64,000 nucleotides of DNA from Solimonas_A sp052035235. Its GTDB lineage: Bacteria > Pseudomonadota > Gammaproteobacteria > Nevskiales > Nevskiaceae. How positions within the stretch are numbered: position 1 is the stretch's first letter; the number at the start of each line of letters is the position of its first letter. The stretch is taken from assembly GCA_052035235.1 (NCBI GenBank), contig JBPOHT010000038.1:1-64000 (forward strand), read 5' to 3'. The notes under the pieces were generated by a model that was not told the DNA's origin, did no database searches, and was given only the letters and a program-made list of their open reading frames with translations. Position numbers and translations under genes: made by a program. This document shows positions 30,879-38,980 of the stretch, in pieces.

Positions 30879-33041
30879 ATGGAACTGCCCGTCATCCAGC
30901 GCATCAGCACCGTCATCCGCACCCAGCGCGCCGAGCGCGAGTACGGTATCGACGCGCTGGCCAAGGTGCTGGAGGGCTATCTCACCGACGAGCAGATCGC
31001 CGAGGTGCGCCGCGCGGCGGAGTTCGCCGGCAATGCCCACAAGGACCAGCGCCGCACTTCCGGCGAGCCCTACGTCTACCACCCCCTGGCGGTGGCGCGC
31101 ATCCTGGCCGAGATGCGGCTGGACCACACCACGCTGATCGCGGCGATCCTGCACGACGTCATCGAGGACACCGGCATCTCCAAGGACTCGCTGGCCCTGG
31201 AGTACGGCAAGGACGTGGCGGAGCTGGTCGACGGCGTCAGCAAGATCGGCAAGATCGAGGGCATGAGCCGCCAGGAGCGCCAGGCGGAGAGCTTCCGCAA
31301 GCTGCTGCTGGCCATGACCCAGGATCTGCGCGTGATCCTGGTGAAGCTGGCCGACCGCCTGCACAACATGCGCACCATGACCCACGTGGCGCCCGACAAG
31401 CGCCGCCGCGTGGCCCAGGAAACCCTGGACATCTACGCCCCCATCGCCCAGCGCCTGGGCATCCACACGATCCGCACCGAGCTGGAGGACCTGGCTTTCG
31501 AGGCGATCTACCCGCGGCGCTACTTCGTGCTGACGGCGGCCATCCGCGAGCAGATGGGCGACACGCGCAGCGTCATCAAGGAAGTGGAGCAGAAGCTCTC
31601 GGCGGCGCTGAAGACCGAAGGCATCGGCGCCACCGTGGTGGGCCGCGAGAAGAACATCTACAGCGTCTACCAGAAGATGCAGCGCAAGAAGCTCAAGTTC
31701 CTGAAGGTCATGGACCTGCTGGGCTTCCGCGTGATCCTGCCCAAGGTGGATGACTGCTACCGCACGCTGGGTGTGGTCCACCACGTGTTCAAGCCGGTGC
31801 CGGGCGAGTTCGACGACTACATCGCCAACGCGAAGTCCAACGGCTACCAGTCACTGCACACGGCCTGCATCGGCCCCGGCGGGCACAAGATCGAAGTGCA
31901 GATCCGCACGCGCGACATGCATCACGTGGCGGAGAGCGGCATCGCCGCCCACTGGCAATACAAGCTCGGCGCCCGCGACGGTACCGCCGCGCCCCAGGCC
32001 CGCGCCCGCGAGTGGCTGCGCGGCCTGTTCGACACGCTCAACAATTCCTCCTCGACCGATTTCCTGGAGAGCGTCAAGGTCGACCTGTTCCCGGACGAGG
32101 TCTATGTCTTCACGCCGCGCGGTGACATCCGCCGCCTGCCGCGCGGGGCCACGGCGGTGGACTTTGCCTTCGCCGTGCACTCCGAGCTGGGCGAGCACTG
32201 CGTCGCCGCCCGCGTCGACGGCCAGCTGGAGCCGCTGAACTCGCCGCTGAAGAACGGCCAGACCGTGCAGATCATCACTGCCCGTCACGCGCGGCCGAAC
32301 GCGGCCTGGCTCAACTTCGTCAAGACCGCCAAGGCCCGTACCTCGATCCGCAGCTACCTCAAGAACCAGCGCGAGGACGAGGCCATCCGCCTGGGCCGCC
32401 GCCTGCTGGAGATCGCCATGCGCGAGCTGCAGGTGCCCATGGCGGCGCTCAAGGACGAGAAGCGCTACGCCCCGGTGCTGAAGGCCTATGGCCTGAACGA
32501 CATCGAGGACCTGTTCGTGTCCATCGGCACCGGTAACCGCCTGGCGCCGCTGGTGGCGCGCCAGCTGCTGCCCGAGCACGAGATCGACAAGCCCGCCCCC
32601 GGCGCCGCCCAGTCGCTGGCCATCGAGGGCACCGAGGGCCTGGTGCTGGATTACGCGCGCTGCTGCCATCCGGTGCCGGGCGATGAGATCCGCGGCAACG
32701 TCAGCGTCGGCCGCGGCATCGTCGTGCACCGCATGGACTGCAAGCACGTCAAGGCTCGCCCCGAGGACTGGGTATCGCTGACCTGGGCCGACCAGGTGCA
32801 GGGCGACTACCTGGCCGAGATCCGCGTGAAGGCCGAGAACCAGCGCGGCCTGCTGGCCCGCGTCACCACCGAGATCTCCGAGGCAGGCTCCTCCATCGAG
32901 AACGTGCACTTCCCCGACCGCGGCGGCGGCGAGGGCCTGGAGATGCGCTTCCTGATCACCGTGCGTGACCGCGTCCACCTGGCGCGCGTGATCCGCCGCG
33001 TCCGCCGGCTGGATTCGGTCGAGAGGGTGGCCAGGGCGTAG
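30879..33041 (+). CDS. spoT: Bifunctional (p)ppGpp synthase/hydrolase SpoT
   Basis: SpoT balances the alarmone (p)ppGpp during starvation. The 720-residue protein contains an HD hydrolase domain (YHPLAVARILAEM, AILHDVIEDTGI, LADRLHNMRTM), a RelA/SpoT synthetase domain (GREKNIYSVYQKM, DLLGFRVI, SNGYQSLHTA), a TGS domain (VYVFTPRGDIRRLPRGATAV), the helical/RIS region (ARCCHPVPGDEI) and a C-terminal ACT domain (QRGLLARVTTEISEAGSSIE). The intact HD residues mean the hydrolase is active, which separates it from RelA. ATG 30879 is chosen over the upstream in-frame starts because it gives the usual N-terminus. It is followed by ridA and recG. Confidence 0.96.
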   Translation: MELPVIQRISTVIRTQRAEREYGIDALAKVLEGYLTDEQIAEVRRAAEFAGNAHKDQRRTSGEPYVYHPLAVARILAEMRLDHTTLIAAILHDVIEDTGISKDSLALEYGKDVAELVDGVSKIGKIEGMSRQERQAESFRKLLLAMTQDLRVILVKLADRLHNMRTMTHVAPDKRRRVAQETLDIYAPIAQRLGIHTIRTELEDLAFEAIYPRRYFVLTAAIREQMGDTRSVIKEVEQKLSAALKTEGIGATVVGREKNIYSVYQKMQRKKLKFLKVMDLLGFRVILPKVDDCYRTLGVVHHVFKPVPGEFDDYIANAKSNGYQSLHTACIGPGGHKIEVQIRTRDMHHVAESGIAAHWQYKLGARDGTAAPQARAREWLRGLFDTLNNSSSTDFLESVKVDLFPDEVYVFTPRGDIRRLPRGATAVDFAFAVHSELGEHCVAARVDGQLEPLNSPLKNGQTVQIITARHARPNAAWLNFVKTAKARTSIRSYLKNQREDEAIRLGRRLLEIAMRELQVPMAALKDEKRYAPVLKAYGLNDIEDLFVSIGTGNRLAPLVARQLLPEHEIDKPAPGAAQSLAIEGTEGLVLDYARCCHPVPGDEIRGNVSVGRGIVVHRMDCKHVKARPEDWVSLTWADQVQGDYLAEIRVKAENQRGLLARVTTEISEAGSSIENVHFPDRGGGEGLEMRFLITVRDRVHLARVIRRVRRLDSVERVARA

Positions 33042-33106
33042 GGCAGGGGCGAGCCGCCGGGCGATGAGTTGGATTATTCTTCGCCCTTCACAGGACCCAT
33101 CCAGAC

Positions 33107-33490
33107 ATGACTCGCGAAATCATCCATACGGACGCCGCCCCGGCCGCCATCGGCACCTACTCGCAGGCGGTGAAGTGCGGCAACACGGTCTACCTCTCGG
33201 GCCAGATTCCCCTGGATCCCGTGAGCATGACCCTGCTCAACGCCAGCATCGAGGACGAGATCCACCAGGTCTTCAAGAACCTGTCGGCCGTGGCGCAGGC
33301 CAGCGGCGGCTCGCTGGCGGACATCGCCAAGCTCAACGTCTTCCTCACCGACCTGGCGCACTTCGCCAAGGTCAACGAGATCATGGGTCAGTACTTCAAG
33401 CCGCCGTACCCGGCGCGCGCCGCCATCGGCGTGGCCAGCCTGCCCAAGGGCGCGCGCGTCGAGGCCGACGGCATCCTGGTGCTTGGCTAA
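33107..33490 (+). CDS. ridA: RidA family reactive imine/enamine deaminase
   Basis: RidA hydrolyses reactive 2-aminoacrylate and related imines made by PLP enzymes. The 127-residue protein matches the family: AAPAAIGTYSQAVKCGNTVYLSGQIPLDP with the binding residues, LNVFLTDLAHFAKVNEI, and the C-terminal PARAAIGVASLPKGARVEADGI with the catalytic Arg. The gene overlaps recG by 8 bases. The order spoT-ridA-recG is common in gammaproteobacteria. Confidence 0.95.
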   Translation: MTREIIHTDAAPAAIGTYSQAVKCGNTVYLSGQIPLDPVSMTLLNASIEDEIHQVFKNLSAVAQASGGSLADIAKLNVFLTDLAHFAKVNEIMGQYFKPPYPARAAIGVASLPKGARVEADGILVLG

Positions 33491-35576
33491 GCCAGAGCAA
33501 AAGAAGCCCGCCCTCGCCTCTACCCTTGCCACCGAGGTCAAGTACCTCAAGGGCGCGGGGCCGGCGGTGGCGCAGCGCCTACGCGTGCTGGGTATCGAGC
33601 GCGTGCGCGAGCTGCTGTTCCACCTGCCGCTGCGCTACGAGGACCGCCGCCGCATCACGCCGGTGACCCAGCTGCGCGATGGGGAAGAGGCTCAGGTCCG
33701 CGCCCGCGTGCTGCATGCCGAGGTCCGCTACGCCGGGCGCCGCAGCCTGCGCGTGCTGGTGGATGATGGCGGCGCCAGCATCCTGCTGCGCTTCTTCCAC
33801 TTCAACGACACGCAGAAGCAGGCCTTCCAGCCGGATCGCTGGATACAGGCCTATGGCCTCGTGCGCCACGGCGCGCAGGGCTGGGAGATGGTGCATCCCG
33901 AATACCGCCTGGCCGACCAGCCGGAGGACCTGCGCACCGAGGACCGGCTGACGCCGATCTACCCACTGACCACCGGCATCACCCAGGCGCGCCTGCGCAC
34001 GCTGGCGCAGCAGGCGCTGAAGATCGCCGAGAACGATGCAGGCCTGGCGACCTCCCTGCCGGAGCTGGGCGAGGTCACCACGCTGGCGGCCCTGCGCGTG
34101 CTGCACCAGCCACCCGGCGATGCCGACACCGGTGCCCTGATGCGCTGCGCGCACCCGGCGCAGCAGCGCCTGGTGCGCGAGGAGCTGCTGGCCCACCAGT
34201 TGTCGATGCGCCTGCTGCGCAATCGCGTGAAGGCCGGCGCCGCGCCGAAGATCGGCGGGCTGGCGGCTGCACAGAAGGAGCTGCAGGCCGGGCTGCCGTT
34301 CTCGCTCACCGGCGCGCAGCAGCGCGTCATCGGCGAGATCGCCAAGGACCTGGACAGCGCGCGGCCGATGCTGCGGCTGGTGCAGGGCGACGTCGGCTCC
34401 GGCAAGACCCTGGTCGCAGCGGCCGCCATGCTCACGGCCGTGCGCGCCGGCTGGCAGGCGGCGCTGATGGCGCCCACCGAGCTGCTGGCCGAGCAGCACG
34501 CGCGCAATTTCCGCCAGTGGCTGGAGCCGCTGGGCGTGGAGGTGCAGCTGCTGGCCTCCAAGCTGAAGAAGTCCGCCAAGGACGCCGTGCTGGCGCGCAT
34601 CGCCGACGGCGGTGCCGGCATCGTCATCGGCACGCATGCCGTGTTCCAGGCCGCCGTGAGCTTCCATCGCCTGGGCCTGGTGGTGGTGGACGAGCAGCAC
34701 CGCTTTGGCGTGCAGCAGCGCCTGGCGCTGCGCGACAAGGGCCCCGGCAAGCTGTCGCCGCACCAGCTGATCATGTCGGCCACGCCGATCCCGCGCACGT
34801 TGGCGCAGACAGCCTATGCCGACCTGGATGTCAGCGTCATCGACGAGCTGCCGCCGGGCCGCTCGCCGGTGATCACCGGCGCCATGTCCAACGAGAAGCG
34901 CGGCGAGGTGCTGGCACGCATCGGCGAGGTCTGCGCCCAGGGCCGCCAGGCCTACTGGGTCTGCACCCTGGTGGAGGAGTCCGAGCAGGTCGAGGCGCAG
35001 GCCGCCGAGGACACGGCGCTGCAGCTGCGTGCCGAGCTGCCGGGCCTGCGCGTGGGCCTGGTGCATGGCCGCCTCAAGTCCGACGAGAAGGACCTGCAGA
35101 TGCGCGCCTTCAAGGAAGGCCAGACGCAGTTGCTGGTGGCCACCACCGTGATCGAGGTGGGCGTGGACGTGCCCAACGCCAGCATCATGATCATCGAGAA
35201 CGCCGAGCGCCTGGGCCTCTCGCAGCTGCACCAGCTGCGCGGCCGCGTCGGCCGTGGCGCAGTGGAAAGCCAGTGCCTGCTGCTCTACAAGCCGCCGCTG
35301 TCGGAGACGGCGCGCCAGCGCCTGGCGGTGATGCGCGAGACCAACGACGGCTTCCGCGTGGCGCAGAAGGACCTGGAGCTGCGCGGGCCGGGCGAGCTGT
35401 TCGGCCGCCGCCAGACCGGCGTCATCGGCATGAAGCTGGCAGACCCGATGCGCGATGCCGACCTGGTGGCGCCGCTGCAGCTGCTGGCGGACCAATGGCT
35501 ACAGAAGCAGCCGGGTCGGGCAGAGCTGCTGATCGGGAGATGGATCGGAGATGTAGGGCGCTACGCCCAGGTGTGA
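33483..35576 (+). CDS. recG: ATP-dependent DNA helicase RecG
   Basis: RecG reverses stalled forks and branch-migrates Holliday junctions. The 697 residues (E. coli 693) carry the N-terminal wedge/OB domain (PLRYEDRRRITPV), Walker A (GDVGSGKTLVAAAA), DEQHRFGVQQR (DExx), SATPIPRT, and the C-terminal motifs EVGVDVPNASIMII and QLRGRVGRG. The start is TTG 33483, inside the ridA stop region; there is no ATG nearby that keeps the N-terminus. Translational coupling to ridA is likely. A nested repeat follows the stop. Confidence 0.95.
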   Translation: MAKPEQKKPALASTLATEVKYLKGAGPAVAQRLRVLGIERVRELLFHLPLRYEDRRRITPVTQLRDGEEAQVRARVLHAEVRYAGRRSLRVLVDDGGASILLRFFHFNDTQKQAFQPDRWIQAYGLVRHGAQGWEMVHPEYRLADQPEDLRTEDRLTPIYPLTTGITQARLRTLAQQALKIAENDAGLATSLPELGEVTTLAALRVLHQPPGDADTGALMRCAHPAQQRLVREELLAHQLSMRLLRNRVKAGAAPKIGGLAAAQKELQAGLPFSLTGAQQRVIGEIAKDLDSARPMLRLVQGDVGSGKTLVAAAAMLTAVRAGWQAALMAPTELLAEQHARNFRQWLEPLGVEVQLLASKLKKSAKDAVLARIADGGAGIVIGTHAVFQAAVSFHRLGLVVVDEQHRFGVQQRLALRDKGPGKLSPHQLIMSATPIPRTLAQTAYADLDVSVIDELPPGRSPVITGAMSNEKRGEVLARIGEVCAQGRQAYWVCTLVEESEQVEAQAAEDTALQLRAELPGLRVGLVHGRLKSDEKDLQMRAFKEGQTQLLVATTVIEVGVDVPNASIMIIENAERLGLSQLHQLRGRVGRGAVESQCLLLYKPPLSETARQRLAVMRETNDGFRVAQKDLELRGPGELFGRRQTGVIGMKLADPMRDADLVAPLQLLADQWLQKQPGRAELLIGRWIGDVGRYAQV

Positions 35577-35584
35577 GCGCGTTA

Positions 35585-35755
35585 CTCCCTCTCCCGCTGG
35601 CGGGAGAGGCGTGTTTGCTTACTGGGGAGTGACTCAATGTCACTCCCCAGCCCGGCAAACACGGGTGAGGGTGGTGCAGGGGAGGTTACGCACGGCGCCT
35701 CCGATTGAAGGCTCCACCCTCACCCCTGCCCCTCTCCCGCCAGCGGGAGAGGGAG
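35585..35755. repeat. Dispersed ~116-bp inverted repeat unit, copy A, interrupted
   Basis: CTCCCTCTCCCGCTGGCGGG at the left and CCCGCCAGCGGGAGAGGGAG at the right bound a unit whose interior (GGTTACGCAC, GATTGAAGGCTCCACCCTCA) is also found, reverse-complemented, at 47414-47529. Compared with that copy, this one holds ~53 extra bases (35610-35662), exactly the TGACTCRATGTCA palindrome. It fills the gap between convergent recG and the MerR gene and may end both transcripts. Confidence 0.88.
35611..35662. repeat. TGACTCRATGTCA palindrome family, copy 2, inserted in copy A
   Basis: Outer arms GTGTTTGC (35611-35618) and GCAAACAC (35655-35662), inner 12-bp stem CTGGGGAGTGAC/GTCACTCCCCAG, loop TCAAT. 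It interrupts a repeat that is uninterrupted at 47414-47529, so it behaves as an inserted unit. No target-site duplication beyond G residues is visible. Confidence 0.85.
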
Positions 35756-35765
35756 ATATAGAGTG

Positions 35766-36611
35766 CTAGTTGCCGCCCCGCTGCTGCGGCAACTGCTCCA
35801 GCACATGCGCCAGCACGTCGCCCAGGTTCTGCTTGATGGCCTTCTCCATCGCGCGCGCCACCTCGGCGTCCACCGCGACGTCGGCCACCGGGCGCAGCTT
35901 CCAGATGGTTTCGGCCAGGCGCGGGACTTCGCTGGCCGGCGGCAGCTTGCCCTGCATGTAGGGCGCGAAGACGTGCTCCACGATCAGTTGCACGATGCCG
36001 TTGGCGGCGCGCTCGACGTTGCCGCGCAGCATGCGCACGATGTCCAGCAGCTCCGACAGCGGGATGCCCATGGACACCAGCTCCGCGGCGGCGTGGATCA
36101 GCTGAGGGCGCGGCGCGCGGAAGCGCAGGCCCTCGGACTGCAGCACGTCCAGCTCCACGGCCTTGCGCAGCACCGACGCGATCTCGGAGGCCTTCACGCC
36201 CTTGCCGAGCATCTTTACCAGCTCCGGCATCGTGAAATAGGCCGGCAGTTCCTCGGACCAGGGCGTGGTCAGCGCGGACTCCAGGCCCAGCAGCTGGCGC
36301 AGGTCCTGGCCCTGTTCCCAGGCGCCGATCAGCTCGGCGATGTTGGCCAGGGTGTAGCCGCGGTCCAGCAGCTGGCCGATCAGGCGCAGGCGCGCCAGGT
36401 GCGCGGCGGTGTAGATGCCGGTGCGGCCACGCTTCTCCGGCGCCGGCAGCAGGCCGCGGTCCTGGTAGGCGCGCACGTTGCGCACCGTGGTATCCGCCGC
36501 GCGTGCGAGCTCGTCTACCGTGTACTCGGAGGCGTCCCGCAGGCTGGTCTTGGGCGCTCCGCGCCGCGTGCGCGGGGCGGGCGGCGACTCCGCACCTGAT
36601 TTCCTTTTCAT
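35766..36611 (-). CDS. MerR family transcriptional regulator
   Basis: A 281-residue regulator with an N-terminal MerR winged helix-turn-helix (about 25-95: YTVDELARAADTTVRNVRAY, DRGLLPAPEKRGRTGIYTAA, RLRLIGQLLDRGYTLANIAEL). The ~180-residue C-terminal effector region is helical and not one of the metal-binding types; no conserved Cys is present. It resembles uncharacterised regulators of the lipid-metabolism-linked MerR type. I start at ATG 36611 (MKRKSG); an upstream ATG at 36650 would run into the ubiA leader. It is divergent from ubiA with only 47 bases between them. Its targets are unknown. Confidence 0.85.
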   Translation of the reverse strand: MKRKSGAESPPAPRTRRGAPKTSLRDASEYTVDELARAADTTVRNVRAYQDRGLLPAPEKRGRTGIYTAAHLARLRLIGQLLDRGYTLANIAELIGAWEQGQDLRQLLGLESALTTPWSEELPAYFTMPELVKMLGKGVKASEIASVLRKAVELDVLQSEGLRFRAPRPQLIHAAAELVSMGIPLSELLDIVRMLRGNVERAANGIVQLIVEHVFAPYMQGKLPPASEVPRLAETIWKLRPVADVAVDAEVARAMEKAIKQNLGDVLAHVLEQLPQQRGGN

Positions 36612-36658
36612 GCCAAGATGATAGCGCAGCCGCGCGACTTTTTTACCCATCCCCTGGC

Positions 36659-37525
36659 ATGTCCCCGAAACTGACCGATTACGCCCGCCTGATGCGCCTG
36701 GACCGGCCCATCGGCATCTATCTGCTGCTCTGGCCGACGCTCTGGGCCCTGTGGTTCGCCGCTGGCGGGCCGCCGTCCCTGCTGGTGTTCGTGGTCTTCG
36801 TGCTCGGTACCGTGCTGATGCGCTCGGCCGGCTGCGCCATCAACGATTACGCCGACAAGGACTTCGACCCCCACGTGGCGCGCACCCGCGAGCGGCCCCT
36901 GGCTGCCGGCCGGGTCCGCCCGCGCGAGGCCCTGACCCTGTTCGCCGGGGTCTGCCTGGTGGCCCTGGCCCTGCTGTTGTCGCTACGCAACCTGCAGGTG
37001 GTGCTGTGGTCGGTGCCGGCGGTGATCCTGGCCGCGGCCTATCCCTTCATGAAGCGCTGGATCTCGATCCCCCAGGCGGTGCTGGGGCTGGCCTTCTCCT
37101 GGGGCATCCCCATGGCCTTTGCCGCGGTGCGGCCGGAGGTCGACTGGGCCCTGGCGCTGCCGCTGATGGTGGCCAACATCGCCTGGGTCATCGCCTACGA
37201 CACCTGGTACGCCATGGTGGACCTGGAGGATGACCTGAAGATCGGCGTGAAGTCCTCCGCCATCCTGTTCGGCCGGCATGCCCGGCTGGTGATCGCGCTG
37301 CTGCAGGGCGGTGCCTTGTTGCTGCTGATCCAGCTCGGCCTCAATACCGGCCGCGGCCTGTTCTACGAGGCCGGTATCGCCGTGGCCGCGATGCTGGCGG
37401 TGTACCAGCAGTGGATCACCCGCAACCGTGAGCCGGCGCGCTGCTTTCAGGCCTTCCTCAACAACCACTGGTTCGGCGCGGCGATCTTCATCGGATTGGC
37501 GCTGGATTACGTACAAAGGGCATGA
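36659..37525 (+). CDS. ubiA: 4-hydroxybenzoate polyprenyltransferase UbiA
   Basis: UbiA attaches the polyprenyl chain to 4-hydroxybenzoate in ubiquinone synthesis at the inner membrane. The 288-residue protein (E. coli 290) has multiple membrane helices and both Mg-diphosphate motifs: NDYADKDFDPHVARTRERPL (first Asp-rich motif) and DTWYAMVDLEDD (second). The last four bases (ATGA) overlap the next gene. No ubiC is adjacent; the gene pairs with a lipoprotein esterase and is divergent from a MerR regulator. Confidence 0.96.
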   Translation: MSPKLTDYARLMRLDRPIGIYLLLWPTLWALWFAAGGPPSLLVFVVFVLGTVLMRSAGCAINDYADKDFDPHVARTRERPLAAGRVRPREALTLFAGVCLVALALLLSLRNLQVVLWSVPAVILAAAYPFMKRWISIPQAVLGLAFSWGIPMAFAAVRPEVDWALALPLMVANIAWVIAYDTWYAMVDLEDDLKIGVKSSAILFGRHARLVIALLQGGALLLLIQLGLNTGRGLFYEAGIAVAAMLAVYQQWITRNREPARCFQAFLNNHWFGAAIFIGLALDYVQRA

Positions 37526-38370
37526 ACACGAAAATCCTGATGCTTTCCGCCCTGGTCCTGCTGACCGGTTGCGCGACCCATACCGGGCTTACCGGTTCCC
37601 CCGATCCCGCTCCTGAGATGGATGTGGACTACGCCGTCCAGAAGGATGTGCCCTACACCCCCACGGGCTGGCCCGCGGAACTGCGCGCCGATCTCTGGCG
37701 CCCCGCCATTGGCGGCGCCAAGCCGGCGGTGCTGCTGATCCACGGGGGCGGCTGGGTGGGCGGCAAGCGCCAGCACATGGACAGCATCGCCAAGCGCCTG
37801 GTGCGCCGCGGCTATGTGGTGATGAACATCAGCTACCGCTTCGCGCCGGAGTATCGCCACCCGGCGCAGTTCGAGGATGCGCGGCAGGCCCTGCGCTGGC
37901 TGCGCGCCAACCACGAGGCCTTGCAGGTGGACCCGCAGCGCGTCGCCGCCTGGGGCTACTCGGCCGGCGCCCACCTGGCGGCGCTGCTCGGCGCGGCGGA
38001 CACGCCCGCCGCGGATCGCGTGCAGGCGGTGGTGGCGGGCGGCATCCCGGCCGACTTCCGCTACTACCCGGACAGCCCGCTGATCGGCAAGCTGATGGGC
38101 ACCACGCTGGCGGACGATCCCGAGGGCTGGGGGGCGGCCTCGCCGGTGCTGCGCGTGGGCCGTGGCAGCCCGCCGTTCTTCCTCTACCACGGCGGATGGG
38201 ACCGGGTGGTCGGCGTCAACAACGCCGAGGCTATGCAGTCCACGCTGGAGGCAGCCGGCGTGCACGCCGAGCTGTATGTCCTGCGCGGGCGCGGCCACAT
38301 CATTGCCTTCCTGACCGATGGCGGCGCGGTGAAGGCAGCCACGGAATTCCTCAACCGCGAGTTGCGCTGA
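37522..38370 (+). CDS. Alpha/beta hydrolase lipoprotein (BD-FAE/HSL-like esterase)
   Basis: A 282-residue lipoprotein (signal ending LVLLTGC, Cys17) with an alpha/beta-hydrolase fold: oxyanion motif LLIHGGGWVGG, nucleophile GYSAG (WGYSAGAHLAALLG), acid in YHGGWDRVVG and catalytic His in GRGHIIAF. This matches hormone-sensitive-lipase/BD-FAE type carboxylesterases. It is probably attached to the outer membrane and acts on esters in the periplasm or at the surface. Start ATG overlaps the ubiA stop. The substrate is unknown. Confidence 0.88.
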   Translation: MNTKILMLSALVLLTGCATHTGLTGSPDPAPEMDVDYAVQKDVPYTPTGWPAELRADLWRPAIGGAKPAVLLIHGGGWVGGKRQHMDSIAKRLVRRGYVVMNISYRFAPEYRHPAQFEDARQALRWLRANHEALQVDPQRVAAWGYSAGAHLAALLGAADTPAADRVQAVVAGGIPADFRYYPDSPLIGKLMGTTLADDPEGWGAASPVLRVGRGSPPFFLYHGGWDRVVGVNNAEAMQSTLEAAGVHAELYVLRGRGHIIAFLTDGGAVKAATEFLNRELR

Positions 38371-38380
38371 GCCTCACCCT

Positions 38381-38439
38381 GCAGGAGCCCGCTGGCTGGC
38401 GACTCCGAACCTGGAGGTCGCCAGCAAGCGGGCTCCTAC
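38381..38439. repeat. REPIN: GTAG-type inverted pair
   Basis: CAGGAGCCCGCTGGCTGGCG (from 38382) and its near-complement ending GGGCTCCTAC at 38439 enclose a 13-base spacer. Read from the right the unit begins GTAGGAGCCCGC, so the GTAG end faces outward. It lies between convergent genes and may act as a 3' hairpin for both. Confidence 0.8.
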
Positions 38440-38457
38440 GGGCGGTTCCTGCGGCGC

Positions 38458-38952
38458 TCAGCCTTCGAAAGCCTGCTCCAGCACCGCGATATCCAGCTTC
38501 TTCATCTTGAACATCGCGTTCAACACCTGGCTGGCCTGCTGGGGGCTGCCCTTCATCCACTCGCCCATCTGTGCCGGCACGATCTGCCAGGACAGGCCGT
38601 AGCGGTCCTTGAGCCAGCCGCACTGCTGCGCCGCCGGATCGCCCCCTTCAGAGAGGCGCGTCCAGTAGTGATCCAGGTCGTCCTGCTTGCGGCAGTTCAC
38701 CTGTAGCGACACCGCTTCGGTGAACTTGAACATCGGTCCGCCGTTGAGCGCGGTGAATGCCTGGCCGTCGAGCTCGAACTCCACCGTCATCACGCTGCCA
38801 GGCTCGCGGCCATGCATCTCGTGCCCGGCCTCGGTGAAATGCGTCACCTGCGTGATGCGCGAGTTGGGGAAAACGGAGACATAGAACTTCGCGGCCTCCT
38901 CGCCCTGGTGGTCAAACCACAGGCAAGGGGTGATGGTCTGGATGCGTTCCAT
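38458..38952 (-). CDS. VOC family protein (PhnB/3-demethylubiquinone methyltransferase-like fold)
   Basis: A 164-residue member of the vicinal oxygen chelate superfamily of the PhnB-like type: TITPCLWFDHQGEEAAKFYV, NSRITQVTHF, VEFELDGQAFTALNGGP, GWLKDRYGLSWQIVP and the C-terminal MFKMKKLDIAVLEQAF. These proteins often lack a known activity despite the old methyltransferase label. ATG 38952 has GGAGG 9 bases upstream. It is probably monocistronic. Confidence 0.9.
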   Translation of the reverse strand: MERIQTITPCLWFDHQGEEAAKFYVSVFPNSRITQVTHFTEAGHEMHGREPGSVMTVEFELDGQAFTALNGGPMFKFTEAVSLQVNCRKQDDLDHYWTRLSEGGDPAAQQCGWLKDRYGLSWQIVPAQMGEWMKGSPQQASQVLNAMFKMKKLDIAVLEQAFEG

Positions 38953-38980
38953 GGCGGGGACCTCCGGGTGACAGTACGGC

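Noticed and set aside
35766..36599. Plus-strand open frame opposite the MerR gene
   Set aside because: The minus strand shows a full MerR helix-turn-helix; the plus product is a low-complexity shadow.
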